DNA of 5,893 bases, from positions 1-5,893 of the forward strand of contig JAICJW010000291.1 of assembly GCA_025928215.1 (NCBI GenBank), given 5' to 3'. The translations under genes and the position numbers were made by a program. Numbering within the stretch: position 1 is the stretch's first letter; each line of letters opens with the position of its first letter. Positions 5,300-5,893 of the stretch are shown piece by piece. The notes below the pieces were generated by a model, which saw nothing but the letters and a program-made list of their open reading frames with translations, did not search any database and had not been told where the DNA came from. The stretch comes from Chloroflexia bacterium (GTDB lineage Bacteria; Chloroflexota; Chloroflexia; Thermomicrobiales; JALYUS01).

Positions 5300-5893
5300 T
5301 TAGGGGGTGAGGTTGATCGTTTGCCCGCGCCCGTCGCGTGTCGCGCGATCCACGGCGCGGCGGGCGACAGCGATGTCCTGCACTGCGTTGCCGACCGACT
5401 TGAAGAGGGTGATTTCATCCGGCGAATGGCGGCCCGGTTTTCTGCCGCTCGCTAATTCGCCGAGTTCCGCGGAGATGTCATTCTCGGTGATTAAGCCGAG
5501 ATCGCGGGCAATGACGAGGTCGCCCGCCTCGGCCCACGCCGCTTCGCGTTGATCCACGACAATTCGCGCCCGCGCCACCGTCTCCGGCGGCACTTCCTGC
5601 ATCTTCGGCGTGTATGCGCCGACGGCGTTGATGTGCGTTCCCGGCTCAAGCGCACCGTCGGTGAAGAGCGCGGCGGTGGCGGGGGTCGCCGTGCAGACGA
5701 CCTCCGCGCCTCTGAGCGCGTCGGCGGGATCGAGAACGACGCGGACGCGGTCGGCGATGTCGGGCGCGTGCGCGCGGAGCCGAGCGATGAACGCCGCGCC
5801 CTTCTCGGCGGAGCGTGCGACGAGGCGTATCTCGGCGATCGGGCGGACGGCGCACACCGCCTCAGCCTGTGTCTCGGCTTGCGCGCCCGCGCC
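5300..5893 (-). CDS. Ornithine cyclodeaminase/mu-crystallin family protein, N-terminus missing
   Basis: The frame is open to the right edge, so about 197 C-terminal residues of a protein usually 310-340 long are seen. The GTG at 5857 is not the start: upstream residues include GAGAQA, the Rossmann dinucleotide-binding loop of the family. Then follow 'IRLVARS' (strand with Arg for nucleotide ribose), 'ADALRGAEVVCTATPA', 'GTHINAVGAYTPKMQEV' and 'VDQREAAWAEAGDL', all family signatures, and the C-terminal 'ITLFKSVGNAVQDIAVARRA'. Members are NAD(P)-dependent: ornithine to proline, alanine dehydrogenase, ketimine or delta1-pyrroline-2-carboxylate reductase, and opine-type synthases. The determinants that separate them lie mostly in the missing N-terminus, so the substrate is open. 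The last four residues, NLTP, and the TAA are encoded by the right arm of the repeat at 5166-5314. The gene is convergent with nuoEF. Confidence 0.9.
   Translation of the reverse strand, partial: GAGAQAETQAEAVCAVRPIAEIRLVARSAEKGAAFIARLRAHAPDIADRVRVVLDPADALRGAEVVCTATPATAALFTDGALEPGTHINAVGAYTPKMQEVPPETVARARIVVDQREAAWAEAGDLVIARDLGLITENDISAELGELASGRKPGRHSPDEITLFKSVGNAVQDIAVARRAVDRATRDGRGQTINLTP

Larger units (their letters stand above)
5166..5314. mobile_element. MITE-like or REP-like element with terminal inverted repeats and end hairpins
   Basis: Outer arms AACCTCACCCCCT (5166-5178) and AGGGGGTGAGGTT (5302-5314) are perfect 13-nt inverted repeats; allowing a 2-nt length difference, the similarity continues inward through CCCCTCTCC / GGAGAGGGG. 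Each end also folds by itself: 5180-5190 with 5195-5205 (11 bp, loop TGCG), and 5265-5279 with 5284-5298 (15 bp perfect, GCAA tetraloop). A smaller palindrome lies between them (TCGCTG/CAGCGA, 5231-5244). The element is about 149 bp and has no coding capacity of its own. It begins within 10 nt of the nuoF stop and runs into the end of the opposite-strand gene. Such structure fits a non-autonomous mobile repeat, or a paired bidirectional transcription stop between convergent genes. No target-site duplication is evident. Confidence 0.65.

Noticed and set aside
5160..5314. CRISPR-like array from the repeated C-rich motifs
   Set aside because: The units are inverted, unequal and without regular spacers; they form hairpin ends of one element.
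5258..5455. Plus-strand 65-codon frame at the end of the repeat
   Set aside because: It is antisense to the conserved C-terminus of the cyclodeaminase and starts inside a hairpin.

Overview
The window is GC-rich bacterial chromosome with densely packed, high-GC3 genes, translationally coupled pairs (ATGA overlaps) and short intergenic gaps. The protein styles (an MshA-like GT4 glycosyltransferase, a NuoE/NuoF pair whose NuoF carries an N-terminal thioredoxin-like domain, an ornithine cyclodeaminase-family enzyme) would fit a Chloroflexota/Thermomicrobia-type bacterium. That placement is an impression from family resemblance, not a demonstrated assignment.

Layout. (1) 2-2205, + strand: the 3' part of a GNAT/FemAB-like (BioF2/CelD-type) acyltransferase overlaps by 4 bp with a complete GT4 glycosyltransferase; together they look like a cell-surface or small-molecule glycoconjugate operon. 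(2) 2206-2309: a convergent gap filled by a C-rich hairpin repeat (copy A). (3) 2310-2657, - strand: a 115-residue protein of unknown function with its own promoter and ribosome binding site. (4) 2658-2850: a divergent promoter region with a well-formed sigma70-type promoter for the next operon. (5) 2851-5159, + strand: nuoE and nuoF, overlapping by 4 bp, encoding an NAD(P)H-oxidising or NAD(P)+-reducing flavo-iron-sulfur module. (6) 5160-5314: a compact element of about 150 bp with terminal inverted repeats and a hairpin at each end. (7) 5300-5893, - strand: the C-terminal two thirds of an ornithine cyclodeaminase/mu-crystallin family protein, whose last codons and stop lie inside the repeat.

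The main point of interest is that nuoF is interrupted by an in-frame TAG at 4833-4835. The reading frame continues without shift through the remaining 107 residues, including all four cysteines of the C-terminal 4Fe-4S (N3) cluster. The enzyme is therefore a fresh nonsense allele, a split or readthrough gene, or a sequencing error. The same NuoF also departs from the usual FMN/NAD(H) motifs at two informative positions. The second point is the family of hairpin repeats placed in both convergent intergenic gaps, one of which supplies the end of a coding sequence. No RNA gene, CRISPR array or transposase gene was seen, and no gene-free stretch exceeds 300 bases.
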